NCBI RefSeq assembly: GCF_003696265.1
Contig: NZ_RFFH01000006.1
Location: 186,001-250,000 of the forward strand
Length of the DNA: 64,000 nt
Reading direction: 5' to 3'
Origin: Nocardia stercoris
GTDB taxonomy: Bacteria; Actinomycetota; Actinomycetes; Mycobacteriales; Mycobacteriaceae
Below the pieces are notes generated by a model. That model searched no databases. It was not told the origin of the DNA and saw only the letters and a program-made list of their open reading frames with translations. Shown one piece after another: positions 34,099 through 42,135 of this stretch (the first letter of the stretch is position 1; each line of letters opens with the position of its first letter). The translations under genes and the position numbers were made by a program.

Positions 34099-34758
34099 TG
34101 CCGTACCCTATCGGGCCCGATTCGAACCCCCGGAATTCCCGCCGAAGAATGCGAATAGCAATCGGACAGCATCCCGGATGGACCGCCGGGTTTCGGGCGG
34201 GTAAATCTCAGCTGGCAACGGACCGGCGCGGTCAGCGAGAATTCGTACGATTTTCTGACAATTAACCTGATGGCAGCCCGACGGCTACTTGTGGCGGCCG
34301 TCACCGCGCTCGACCAGTGCTCTAGATCACATCTCGATGGATCGGCTATCAGCGCCGCGCGGCGCGGATTCGCGACGAAACAGCTTATTACCTGGGCAAA
34401 TACGAAGTACTCCCAGAATCGGGAAGTCCGCCCGCAGGCCGCCAACCGATCAGTATGTCCGCGCTGATCCGGAAAGTACATAGCTAGAAGGTAAAACCTG
34501 CACGGTGAACATTTTTGAATCGTCGATCAGCAAAGTATTGACGCCAATTCGTTACCCGTCATAACGTACGTCATCGCCGATGTCGGCGCCGCTCGAGAAT
34601 TGCGGTACCGACATCACAGCGAAATCGCCGGAAGCCAGCCGGCGATACCAGGTCCGAGCCCAACCTCGGCGCGGTCGTCCCGACCACGCCCGTGGGCCGG
34701 GCGACGTTGCTGCCACCCGCTCGACAACGCCGACGAGCTCGCACTCGAGGAGTTCACC
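34099..34758. other. Long regulatory gap upstream of whiB3
   Basis: 660 bases without a supported gene, AT-richer than the rest of the window (especially 34,200-34,560). It holds the best promoter match in the region at 34538-34567 and leaves a leader of about 185 bases before whiB3. Confidence 0.6.
34538..34567 (+). promoter_or_regulatory. Putative whiB3 promoter
   Basis: TTGACG (34538-34543) and TAACGT (34562-34567) are separated by 18 bases, a good housekeeping-sigma arrangement. Transcription would begin near 34574, about 185 bases before whiB3. Confidence 0.5.
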
Positions 34759-35052
34759 ATGCCCATGCCCACTCACCTGCCCGGACCGAACGCCGACGTC
34801 TGGGACTGGCAGATGCGAGGGTCCTGCCGCGGCGTGGATTCCTCGGTCTTCTTCCACCCGGACGGCGAACGCGGCCGCGCCCGCACCCAGCGCGAGCTGC
34901 GCGCCAAGGAGATCTGCCGGTCCTGCCCCGTCCTGGCCCAGTGCCGCACCCACGCCCTCAAGGTCAGTGAGCCGTACGGAATCTGGGGCGGCATGTCCGA
35001 GACCGAGCGCGAGATGCACGCCCGCCGCAACCGCCGGCGCGTAGCCGTCTGA
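34759..35052 (+). CDS. whiB3: WhiB3, redox-sensing iron-sulfur regulator
   Basis: 97 residues from ATG 34759 with GAGGAG eight bases upstream. Four cysteines at 23, 53, 56 and 62 (C-X29-C-X2-C-X5-C) bind a [4Fe-4S] cluster; the GIWGG beta-turn follows at 74-78 and a basic tail (RRNRRRVAV) binds DNA. WhiB3 works with the primary sigma factor and links redox state to lipid metabolism in M. tuberculosis. Placement before groEL1 supports this orthologue; the ECF pair that follows is an insertion relative to the M. tuberculosis order. Confidence 0.9.
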   Translation: MPMPTHLPGPNADVWDWQMRGSCRGVDSSVFFHPDGERGRARTQRELRAKEICRSCPVLAQCRTHALKVSEPYGIWGGMSETEREMHARRNRRRVAV

Positions 35053-35327
35053 GCACCATCGGCCGCCTACATCGTGCGGCCACCCAGCTCCGTTACAGCT
35101 GTGGGGAAATCCCTCCCATCCGGATCCGGCGGTGCGCCGAATGCCTAGCAAATACTTGGCCACTCGAAGATCGTCACCACGCACCCGGCGTGTCCGCCTA
35201 GCGGTCGGCGCGTCGACGGCGTGTTGCCGCAGGCACTCTCGGCGCGTCTCCATCGCTCCGAGGGCGGCCGAGTCATTCGTGCCCCCGGCTACGAGGAGGT
35301 GATAGCGGCCCGCTACGGTAGTGGCCG

Positions 35328-35351
35328 ATGACACAGAACGGAGCGTTGTGA
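35328..35351 (+). CDS. Seven-codon leader ORF coupled to the ECF sigma gene
   Basis: ATG 35328 opens the peptide MTQNGAL and its TGA overlaps the sigma GTG start as GTGA. TACGGT at 35314-35319 ends eight bases before this ATG, so the transcript would be leaderless and begin with the mini-ORF. Expression is inferred, not shown. Confidence 0.4.
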   Translation: MTQNGAL

Positions 35352-36001
35352 CTACGCGGCCGCCGGCCGCAGGGGGCGGCTCGTTCCAGCAGGCAGCCAC
35401 GTCCACTGTGGTTGCGCAATCGAGCGCCGACTCCGCGGTATCGGCACGCGTCGCTGAAGGTATCGAACTCGCCGCCCTGTTGGAGCGGTGCGGGGACTCG
35501 GATCAGCAGGCGTTCGCCGAGCTGTACGACCGCACCAGCGCCCGGGTCTACGGGCTGGTGCTGCGGGTTCTGCACGACCCGGGCTACGCCGAAGAGACCA
35601 CCCAAGAGGTGTACCTGCAGATCTGGCGCACCGCAGCCAATTTCGACTCGACCAAGGGTTCCGCGGTCACCTGGCTGATGACCCTGGCGCACCGCCGCGC
35701 GGTGGACCGGGTACGCGCCGAGCAGGCACACGCACAGCGCGAGGTCGCCTACGGCACAGCCACTCTCGGCAACGAGTTCGACGAGGTGACCGAAGAGGTA
35801 GGACGCCGGCTCGATCAGCAAGCCGTCCGGGAGGGACTGGCGACCCTGACCGAGACGCAGCGCGAGGCTATTTCGCTCGCCTATTTCGGCGGGCGCACCT
35901 ACGCGGAGGTCGCGGCCCATCTGGGAGTAGGCCTGCCCACCGTGAAGTCCCGGATTCGGGACGGTTTGACACGACTGAAGAAGAGTTTGGGAGTGACCTG
36001 A
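35348..36001 (+). CDS. ECF RNA polymerase sigma factor, SigK-like
   Basis: 217 residues from GTG 35348, supported by GGAG four bases before it and by the overlap with a leader mini-ORF; GTG 35321 is less likely because it lies almost on the -10 element. Region 2 near 45-110 (QQAFAELYDRTSARVYGLVLRVL, then EETTQEVYLQIWRTA), region 4 near 160-210 (LTETQREAISLAYFGGRTYAEVAAHLGV). The SigK label is by similarity of pattern only. The anti-sigma gene starts one base after the stop. Confidence 0.88.
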   Translation: MTTRPPAAGGGSFQQAATSTVVAQSSADSAVSARVAEGIELAALLERCGDSDQQAFAELYDRTSARVYGLVLRVLHDPGYAEETTQEVYLQIWRTAANFDSTKGSAVTWLMTLAHRRAVDRVRAEQAHAQREVAYGTATLGNEFDEVTEEVGRRLDQQAVREGLATLTETQREAISLAYFGGRTYAEVAAHLGVGLPTVKSRIRDGLTRLKKSLGVT

Positions 36002-36002
36002 A

Positions 36003-36311
36003 ATGAACGAGAGCCAGATCGATCTCGCGCATGCACTCGCGCTCGGATCGATCGGCGACGAGGATCAGCGCGCGACGGCCGACCTGCTGGACAGTGGTAA
36101 TGCGATGTTGCGCGCGGACTTCGCGAAGGAGGTGCAGCTGACCAGGGAAGCCCTCGCCGAATTCACCGCAGCGGCCGCGATCGCGCCGCCTGCGTCGCTC
36201 CGCGATCGAGTCCTCGCTGCCATCGCCGCCGACGCCGCCCCGGCCGTCGGCCACCCGCGTGGCCCGGTCCACGGCAGTTCCTCGCTGCACACCGGCCAGT
36301 ACGGCGGATAG
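36003..36311 (+). CDS. Short RskA-like anti-sigma protein without a membrane segment
   Basis: 102 residues. The start resembles the cytoplasmic domain of RskA-type anti-sigma factors (IDLAHALALGSIGDEDQRATADLL, then a helix ending in EFTAAAAIAPPASLRDRVLAAI). The usual transmembrane helix and extracytoplasmic domain are absent; a short Gly/His/Ser-rich tail follows and then a stop and a terminator. It could be a soluble anti-sigma factor or a shortened, partly inactive one. Confidence 0.7.
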   Translation: MNESQIDLAHALALGSIGDEDQRATADLLDSGNAMLRADFAKEVQLTREALAEFTAAAAIAPPASLRDRVLAAIAADAAPAVGHPRGPVHGSSSLHTGQYGG

Positions 36312-36327
36312 CCCCCGACAACGAAAA

Positions 36328-36365
36328 ACGATGGCCCACACACCGATCGGTGTGTGGGCCATCGT
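36328..36365. terminator. Perfect 38-base palindromic terminator
   Basis: 19 bases on each side with no mismatch, between the anti-sigma gene and the convergent groEL1. On the minus strand it is followed by a run of five T, as in an intrinsic terminator. Confidence 0.85.
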
Positions 36366-36380
36366 CGTATCGGGCTGCGA

Positions 36381-37988
36381 TCAGTGCGCGTGACCGTGGT
36401 GACCGGCCGGCTCTTCCTCGGCCGGCTTGTCGGTGACGGCGACCTCGGTGGTGAGAACCATCCGGGCCACCGACACGGCGTTCACGACCGCCGAGCGGGT
36501 CACCTTGACCGGGTCGATGACCCCGTCGGTGACCAGGTCGCCGTAGGCGAGGGTGGCGGCGTTGAAGCCGTCCTTGCCGTCGGCGACCTTGCTGACCACG
36601 ACCGCGCCGTCGACGCCGGCGTTGGTGGCGATCCAGAACAGCGGGGCCTGCAGGGCCTTCGCGACCACGTCGACACCGATGGCGGCGTCACCGGTCAACG
36701 AGGCGCGCAGGTCGGCCAGCTTGGTGGCGGCCTGCACCAGCGCGGTACCACCGCCGGGCACGATGCCCTCCTCGACGGCGGCCTTGGCCGCGGAGACCGC
36801 GTCCTCGACCCGGTACTTGCGCTCCTTGAGCGCGGTCTCGGTGGCCGCACCGACCTTGATCACCGCGACGCCGCCGGACAGCTTCGCCAGCCGCTCCTCG
36901 AGCTTCTCGCGGTCCCAGTCGGAGTCGGTCGCCTCGATCTCGCCGCGCAGCTGCGCGACGCGCGCCTTGATGGCGTCGGCGGTGCCGGCGCCCTCCACGA
37001 TCGTGGTGTTGTCCTTGGTGACGACCACGCGCCGGGCCTGGCCCAGCAGGTCGATGCCCGCGTCGCGCAGCGTGATCCCGAGATCGGGGTTGATCACGGT
37101 GCCACCGGTGACGACCGCCAGGTCGTCCAGGAACGCCTTGCGGCGGTCACCGAAGTACGGCGCCTTCACCGCGACGACCTTGAGGGTCTTGCGCAGCGCG
37201 TTGACCACCAGGGTGGACAGCGCCTCGCCCTCGACGTCCTCGGCGATGATCACGACGGACTTGCCGGCCTCGGCGACCTTCTCCAGCACCGGCAGCAGGT
37301 CCGGCAGCGAGGAGATCTTGTCGCGGTGCAGCAGGATGTACGGGTCGTCGAGCGCCGCTTCCTGCTTGTCGGGGTCGGTGACGAAATAGGCCGACAGGTA
37401 ACCCTTGTCGAACTGCACGCCCTCGGTGACGACGAGTTCGGTGTGCAGCGTGGAGGACTCCTCCACGGTGACCACACCGTCCTTGCCGACGGTGGTGAGC
37501 GCCTTGCCGACGATCTCGCCGATCTCCTCGTCGCGCGAGGAGACGGTGGCGACCTGCGCGATGGCCTGCTCGCCGGAGACCGGCTTCGCGGCCGCCAGCA
37601 GCGCCTGCGCCACGACGTCGGCGGCCTGGCTCATGCCGGCGCCGAGGCCGATCGGGTTGGCACCCGCGGCGACGTTCTTCAGGCCGCCCTTGATCAGGGC
37701 CTGGGCCAGCACGGTGGCGGTGGTGGTGCCGTCGCCGGCGACGTCGTTGGTCTTAGTGGCGACGCTCTTGACCAGCTGCGCGCCCAGGTTCTCGAAGGGG
37801 TCCTCGAGGTCGATGTCACGCGCGATGGTGACACCGTCGTTGGTGACGGTCGGGCCACCGAAGGCCTTGGCCAGCACCACGTGCCGGCCGCGCGGGCCCA
37901 GCGTGACCTTGACGGCGTCGGCGAGCTTGTCGACGCCGCGCTCCATAGCCCGGCGAGCGTGCTCGTCGAACTCGATCTGCTTTGCCAT
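36381..37988 (-). CDS. groEL1: Chaperonin GroEL1
   Basis: 535 residues with all GroEL landmarks (ATP loop VAGDGTTTATVLAQAL near 82-97, AVEEGIVPGGGTAL near 400). The C-terminus ends in GHHGHAH; the His-rich tail in place of the GGM repeat marks the GroEL1 paralogue of mycolata, which in mycobacteria has been tied to mycolate synthesis and copper/nickel binding. The second, housekeeping GroEL2 would be elsewhere. groES lies 124 bases upstream and should be in the same transcript. Confidence 0.96.
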   Translation of the reverse strand: MAKQIEFDEHARRAMERGVDKLADAVKVTLGPRGRHVVLAKAFGGPTVTNDGVTIARDIDLEDPFENLGAQLVKSVATKTNDVAGDGTTTATVLAQALIKGGLKNVAAGANPIGLGAGMSQAADVVAQALLAAAKPVSGEQAIAQVATVSSRDEEIGEIVGKALTTVGKDGVVTVEESSTLHTELVVTEGVQFDKGYLSAYFVTDPDKQEAALDDPYILLHRDKISSLPDLLPVLEKVAEAGKSVVIIAEDVEGEALSTLVVNALRKTLKVVAVKAPYFGDRRKAFLDDLAVVTGGTVINPDLGITLRDAGIDLLGQARRVVVTKDNTTIVEGAGTADAIKARVAQLRGEIEATDSDWDREKLEERLAKLSGGVAVIKVGAATETALKERKYRVEDAVSAAKAAVEEGIVPGGGTALVQAATKLADLRASLTGDAAIGVDVVAKALQAPLFWIATNAGVDGAVVVSKVADGKDGFNAATLAYGDLVTDGVIDPVKVTRSAVVNAVSVARMVLTTEVAVTDKPAEEEPAGHHGHAH

Positions 37989-38112
37989 GAGTGAATTCCT
38001 GTGTCTTCAGGCGACTCCCGGGCCCGGCCCGGGTGTGCGGAGGGTGTCGTAACGACCGCTGCCCCGGCGCCCACGAGTGGGTACCAGGGCAGCGGCGTCG
38101 GTTACGACTGGG

Positions 38113-38415
38113 TCACTTGTTGACGACAGCGAGGATGTCGCGCGCCGACAGGATCAGGTACTCGCCACCGTTGTACTTGATCTCGGTGCCGCCGTACTTG
38201 CTGTAGATGACGGTGTCGCCCTCCGCGACATCCAGCGGAATCCGCTTGGAGCCGGCGTCGTCCCAGCGGCCGGGGCCCACGGCGATGACGGTGCCCTCCT
38301 GGGGCTTCTCCTTCGCCGTGTCGGGAATGACCAGACCGGAGGCGGTCGTCGTCTCGGCCTCACCGGCCTGGACGAGGATCTTGTCCTCGAGCGGCTTGAT
38401 GTTCACGCTCGCCAC
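38113..38415 (-). CDS. groES: Co-chaperonin GroES
   Basis: 100 residues, full length (mobile loop ETTTASGLVIPDTAKEKPQ at 18-36; GTVIAVGPG; YSKYGGTEI). It caps GroEL rings. The promoter region upstream has a CIRCE element, so HrcA should repress the groES-groEL1 unit outside heat stress. Confidence 0.97.
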   Translation of the reverse strand: MASVNIKPLEDKILVQAGEAETTTASGLVIPDTAKEKPQEGTVIAVGPGRWDDAGSKRIPLDVAEGDTVIYSKYGGTEIKYNGGEYLILSARDILAVVNK

Positions 38416-38572
38416 GTTGAGCCCTCCAAATTCAGGGGATCGGTCGTCCGGGGCGGTTCCCCGGACTCACGGTTTGGGTCAGGTGCTGACTCTGCGCGAA
38501 GCCCCGTCGTCGCGGGTGCCGGGACCCCAGCTCAGGCACCTTGATCTGGCACCCGAGCACTGCAAGTGCCAA

Positions 38573-38599
38573 CTAGCACTCTATACATGAGAGTGCCAG
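38573..38599 (-). promoter_or_regulatory. CIRCE element (HrcA operator) of groES-groEL1
   Basis: CTAGCACTC, nine bases, GAGTGCCAG. Consensus is TTAGCACTC-N9-GAGTGCTAA, so the left arm has one change and the right arm two, at its outer end. A possible -10 (TATAGA on the minus strand, 38580-38585) lies within it. A second small palindrome, GCACT-GCA-AGTGC, sits at 38557-38569. Confidence 0.88.
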
Positions 38600-38875
38600 T
38601 CCTCAAGGCCGGGGGCACCCGCGAAACACCGTGGATCCGACACGCCGAAAGCGTGGAAAGTGATCTCCGAAATCTGTAACGTTCGGATAACGGTATGTGA
38701 CACTATGGACGTCGACGCCGTGACGTTCCGCACCGGGACCAGAAGCACAGGGGGCCGGTACTTCAACGGGGTCGATCACCGAGTACGCACCACCTGCTTC
38801 ACCCGCGCGCGAGCAGCACCCGCGCACGCCTGAGACGAGAGCTAGAGCACACGTGATCACCGGCCGCGCCCGACA

Positions 38876-38893
38876 CCGAAACGGATTCGGGCA
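38876..38893. promoter_or_regulatory. Near-palindrome shared with the guaB2 upstream region
   Basis: CCGAAACGGATTCGGGCA differs by one base from 30673-30690. The arms CCGAA/TTCGG surround five bases. It lies 112 bases before the Hsp70-like start. Confidence 0.35.
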
Positions 38894-39004
38894 CAGCCGG
38901 AGCTGGATCTGCCGCCCGGGCCGGCCGCACACCGTGCCGACACCCGGACAGACCGTTCGCGATGGTCGGCAACGCCACGACCATCCGCGCGAAGGGAGGT
39001 GAAG

Positions 39005-40444
39005 ATGCGTACATCCCTGGGTATCTCGGCCGGGAAAGAGGTCGTGTGCTCGGCACTGGTCACCACCGCGCCCAACGGCGCACAGAGCTTCGACTACCGC
39101 ATGGTCTCCGCGGACGTCGCGCACTCCGACCTCGGCGACCTCGTCGCATCCTCCATCGAGCTGATGACCACCCAGATGCCGCGAGATGTCGCACACCTCA
39201 CGGGATCTCACCACCACTCCGCCTCCGGTATCCCGTCGCGCAGCGAAGCCACCGGGCCGCCAGGGGCCATCGCGGTGGCCTACCGGGACCGGGAACAGGC
39301 CGTCGCCATTCGCTCGGCCGTCGGCCGCCGCCGCGATGTCCAGTTGATCGACGAGGGCACCGCGGCACTGACATACCTGCGGCACACCGGCCTGCTCGAC
39401 CAGCACGAGACCGTCGCCATCATCGACTTCGGTGCTACCGGAACGAGTGTCACCGTCGCCGACCTCGCCGAGGAGGCCGTACTGCGCTGCGAGCGCACGC
39501 CCACGGTGAGCGGCCGCGCCATCGACGAGCTCATCTACCACCACCTGCTCGACTGCCACTTCGCCCGGCGCGGAACGCGTCCCAACCGCAGCATGCTGAT
39601 CAACCGCAGCCGCGCCGCCAAGGAGCACCTGTCCATCTCCCCCGCGGTCACCATCGACCACGTGGCCGGGCGCCCGCTCAAACTGACCCGCGCCGACTTC
39701 GAGGAACTCATCCTCGACCTGCTGCACGAGTCGGCGAATTTCGTTGCGGGCGTGTTCAGCCGGGCCCCCAAGAGACCGCGCGCCGCCGCGGTCATCGGTG
39801 GCGGCGCGAACATCCCCGCGGTCGCCGCCAGTCTCCGGCATCTGCTCGACATCCCGGTGCTCACACTCGCCGAGCCCGAGGCGATCACCGCGAAAGGCGC
39901 TGCGCTGGTTGCGGATGCGATGCAGCCCACGGCCGCCGGCGGCCGCAGCGACGCACCGGGCATCACCTTCGGCAAGCTCGTCGGCACCTTCGCCGGCGCG
40001 GTGGCCGTGGTGGGGCTCGTCGTGGGTTACGGCGTGAAGGAGCTCAGCTCGACGGGCAACCACGACTTCAGCCCCGTCGGCACCAGCAACTCCGCACCGC
40101 TCACCACACCGCCGACCACCGTCGACCCGGCGCCGAGCACCCTGAACAGCGCCACTCACCAACCGCCGCAATACAACACACCGTCCAACGGCGGCGCCGA
40201 CGCCTCCCCGCAGAACACGGTGCCGCTGCGCCCCGACCCCAACCTGCCGCAGATCCCGTTCCCGGACCTGCCGCACCTGCTGGGCCCACTACTGAACCTG
40301 GACAACAACGGCAACCACGGCCAGAACCAGGGCCAGGATCACGACTGGAACGGCAACTATGGGAACAACGGGAACAGCCCCGGCGCCATGCACGCCGACA
40401 GCCAGAGACCGCGCCTGAATTCGGGCTCCCCGCACGGACGTTGA
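39005..40444 (+). CDS. Hsp70-like actin-fold protein with membrane anchor and Asn/Gly-rich tail
   Basis: 479 residues from ATG 39005 with GGGAGG five bases upstream. The first ~310 residues resemble the Hsp70 nucleotide-binding domain: the second phosphate loop VAIIDFGATGTSVTVADL near 137-154 and the adenosine motif AAVIGGGANIPAVAASL near 260-276. No peptide-binding domain follows. Instead there is one membrane helix (about 323-342, GTFAGAVAVVGLVVGYGV) and an external Pro/Asn/Gly/His-rich tail. Similar anchored Hsp70-like ATPases are frequent in actinobacteria; their role is open. It is divergent from groES. Confidence 0.8.
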   Translation: MRTSLGISAGKEVVCSALVTTAPNGAQSFDYRMVSADVAHSDLGDLVASSIELMTTQMPRDVAHLTGSHHHSASGIPSRSEATGPPGAIAVAYRDREQAVAIRSAVGRRRDVQLIDEGTAALTYLRHTGLLDQHETVAIIDFGATGTSVTVADLAEEAVLRCERTPTVSGRAIDELIYHHLLDCHFARRGTRPNRSMLINRSRAAKEHLSISPAVTIDHVAGRPLKLTRADFEELILDLLHESANFVAGVFSRAPKRPRAAAVIGGGANIPAVAASLRHLLDIPVLTLAEPEAITAKGAALVADAMQPTAAGGRSDAPGITFGKLVGTFAGAVAVVGLVVGYGVKELSSTGNHDFSPVGTSNSAPLTTPPTTVDPAPSTLNSATHQPPQYNTPSNGGADASPQNTVPLRPDPNLPQIPFPDLPHLLGPLLNLDNNGNHGQNQGQDHDWNGNYGNNGNSPGAMHADSQRPRLNSGSPHGR

Positions 40445-40588
40445 GCGGGGGCTGCTTCGGCCGGCCACCCGGGGAAGCGGGCAGGCGGACCGCCTGAGGG
40501 CCTGCGGGCCCTGCGTCGAGGTGAGCAGTCCCGTTCCAGGCCGATCGGATTCCGCCAGGCAGCCCGCCCGCACGGCAAGCAGCCCGGC

Positions 40589-41638
40589 TCAGGGCAGGCG
40601 GCTGACCGAGACCGGCAGGCCGGGGTCGGTGGCGACCGAGAGGTCGGAAGGCTCTGCCCCACCGGCGATCACGTGCGCACCCAGCGTCGCGATCATGACG
40701 CCGTTGTCCGTGCACAGTCGCGGCTTCGGCACCCGCAAGCGGATACCCGCCGCGGTGCAACGCTCTTCGGCCAGTGAACGGATCCGGGAGTTCGCGGTGG
40801 CACCGCCACCGAGCACCAGGGTGTCCACGCCGGTCTCCCGCACCGCGCGAATCGCCTTCAGCGTCAGCACATCCGCGACCGCTTCCTGGAAGGACGCGGC
40901 GACGTCGGGGATCGGGATCGGCCGACCCTCGCGCTGCGCGGATTCGACGTAGCGGGCCACCGCCGTCTTCAGGCCGGAGAAGGAGAAGTCGAACAGCGGG
41001 TCCCGCGGCCCGGTCATCCCGCGCGGGAACGCAATCGCCTGCGGATCACCCTGCGTGGCAGCCGAATCCAGCGCCGGTCCACCCGGGTAGCCCAGGCCGA
41101 GCAGGCGCGCGACCTTGTCGAACGCCTCACCGGCGGCATCGTCGACGGTGCTGCCGAGCTCCACGATCGGCGCCGCCAGCTCACTGACCTGCAGCAGATG
41201 GGTGTGGCCGCCGGACACCAGCAGCGCCACCGCGGGCGGCATCGGACCGTGTTCGAGAGTGTCGACCGCGACGTGGCCGCCCAGGTGATTCAGCGCGTAC
41301 AGCGGGATATCCCACGCCGCCGCATAGGCTTTCGCGGCCGCGACCCCGACCAGCAGCGCGCCGGCCAGTCCCGGGCCGATGGTCACGGCGATCGCGTCCG
41401 GTTTGCCGATCCCGGCGGCGGCCAGCGCCCGCCGCATGGTCGGCCCGATGGCTTCCAGGTGCGCCCGGGACGCGATCTCCGGCACCACCCCACCGAAACG
41501 GGCGTGCTGATCGACGCTGGAGGCGACCTCGTCGGCCAGGAGCTCGCAGCTGCCGTCCCCGTGCCAGCGCACGATGCCCACACCGGTCTCGTCGCAGGAA
41601 CTCTCGACACCCATGACGATCATGCCGTCGCCGATCAC
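40589..41638 (-). CDS. tsaD: TsaD, catalytic subunit of tRNA t6A synthesis
   Basis: 349 residues. Metal ligands His118 and His122 in NHLGGH, the SCDETGVGIV start, and the GGPALDSAA and GGGATANSRIR nucleotide loops. With TsaB and TsaE it transfers threonylcarbamoyl to A37 of ANN-decoding tRNAs. The GTG start overlaps the rimI stop as GTGA. Confidence 0.97.
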   Translation of the reverse strand: MIGDGMIVMGVESSCDETGVGIVRWHGDGSCELLADEVASSVDQHARFGGVVPEIASRAHLEAIGPTMRRALAAAGIGKPDAIAVTIGPGLAGALLVGVAAAKAYAAAWDIPLYALNHLGGHVAVDTLEHGPMPPAVALLVSGGHTHLLQVSELAAPIVELGSTVDDAAGEAFDKVARLLGLGYPGGPALDSAATQGDPQAIAFPRGMTGPRDPLFDFSFSGLKTAVARYVESAQREGRPIPIPDVAASFQEAVADVLTLKAIRAVRETGVDTLVLGGGATANSRIRSLAEERCTAAGIRLRVPKPRLCTDNGVMIATLGAHVIAGGAEPSDLSVATDPGLPVSVSRLP

Positions 41639-42135
41639 GCGAGCACCTCACTGACGATCGACCCGGTCAGCGCCGGACGCCGCATGGTGTAGGCGTCGGC
41701 GCCACTGGGCTGGTAGTAGTTCTTGCGCAGGCCGATGATGTGGAACCCGTGCCGCTCGTACATCGCGATGGCGGCGGCGTTGTCGGTGCGCACCTCCAGG
41801 AACACCGGTCCCCCACGCTCCCCGGCCGCGGCCAGCATCGCCAGCAGCAGCAGGGTCCCGATCCCGGCGCGGTGGCAGGCGGGATCGACGCCGATGGTGT
41901 GGATCTCGGCCTCGGGATGCGCGTCGGTGCCCAGCAGCGCGACCCCGCAGTAGCCCACGGTGCGGCCGGTTTCGGTGCGCGCCACCAGATATCGGTTGTG
42001 CGGTCCGGCCAGCTCCGACCGGAACGACACCTCGGTCCACGGGTCGTCGTCGGGGAACAGCACCTGTTCGAGTTCGACGCAGCGCGCGATGTCCTTGGGG
42101 CTCATCGCATCCACCACGATGCCGGTCGGTTTCAC
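41635..42135 (-). CDS. rimI: RimI-type ribosomal protein S18 alanine N-acetyltransferase
   Basis: 166 residues from GTG 42135, which overlaps the tsaB stop as GTGA. GNAT fold with the acetyl-CoA loop VDPACHRAGIGTLLL (about 89-103) and the EVRTDNAAAIAMYERHGF motif with the catalytic-region Tyr. In mycobacteria RimI has broader N-terminal acetyltransferase activity than the enterobacterial enzyme. Confidence 0.93.
   Translation of the reverse strand: MKPTGIVVDAMSPKDIARCVELEQVLFPDDDPWTEVSFRSELAGPHNRYLVARTETGRTVGYCGVALLGTDAHPEAEIHTIGVDPACHRAGIGTLLLLAMLAAAGERGGPVFLEVRTDNAAAIAMYERHGFHIIGLRKNYYQPSGADAYTMRRPALTGSIVSEVLA

Larger units (their letters stand above)
38416..39004. other. Divergent regulatory gap between groES and the Hsp70-like gene
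   Basis: 589 bases without a supported gene. Contents seen: the CIRCE element (38573-38599), the small palindrome beside it, and the near-palindrome at 38876-38893 shared with the guaB2 gap. Confidence 0.6.

Noticed and set aside
26462..35308. 14-base match GGAGGTGATAGCGG at 26462-26475 and 35295-35308
   Set aside because: It is short, GC-rich and includes a ribosome-site-like core; it may be chance or part of a genus-wide motif family, which cannot be judged from one window.
40482..40496. CAGGCGG-A-CCGCCTG palindrome after the Hsp70-like gene
   Set aside because: A one-base loop and short arms make a poor terminator; several similar GC palindromes occur nearby.
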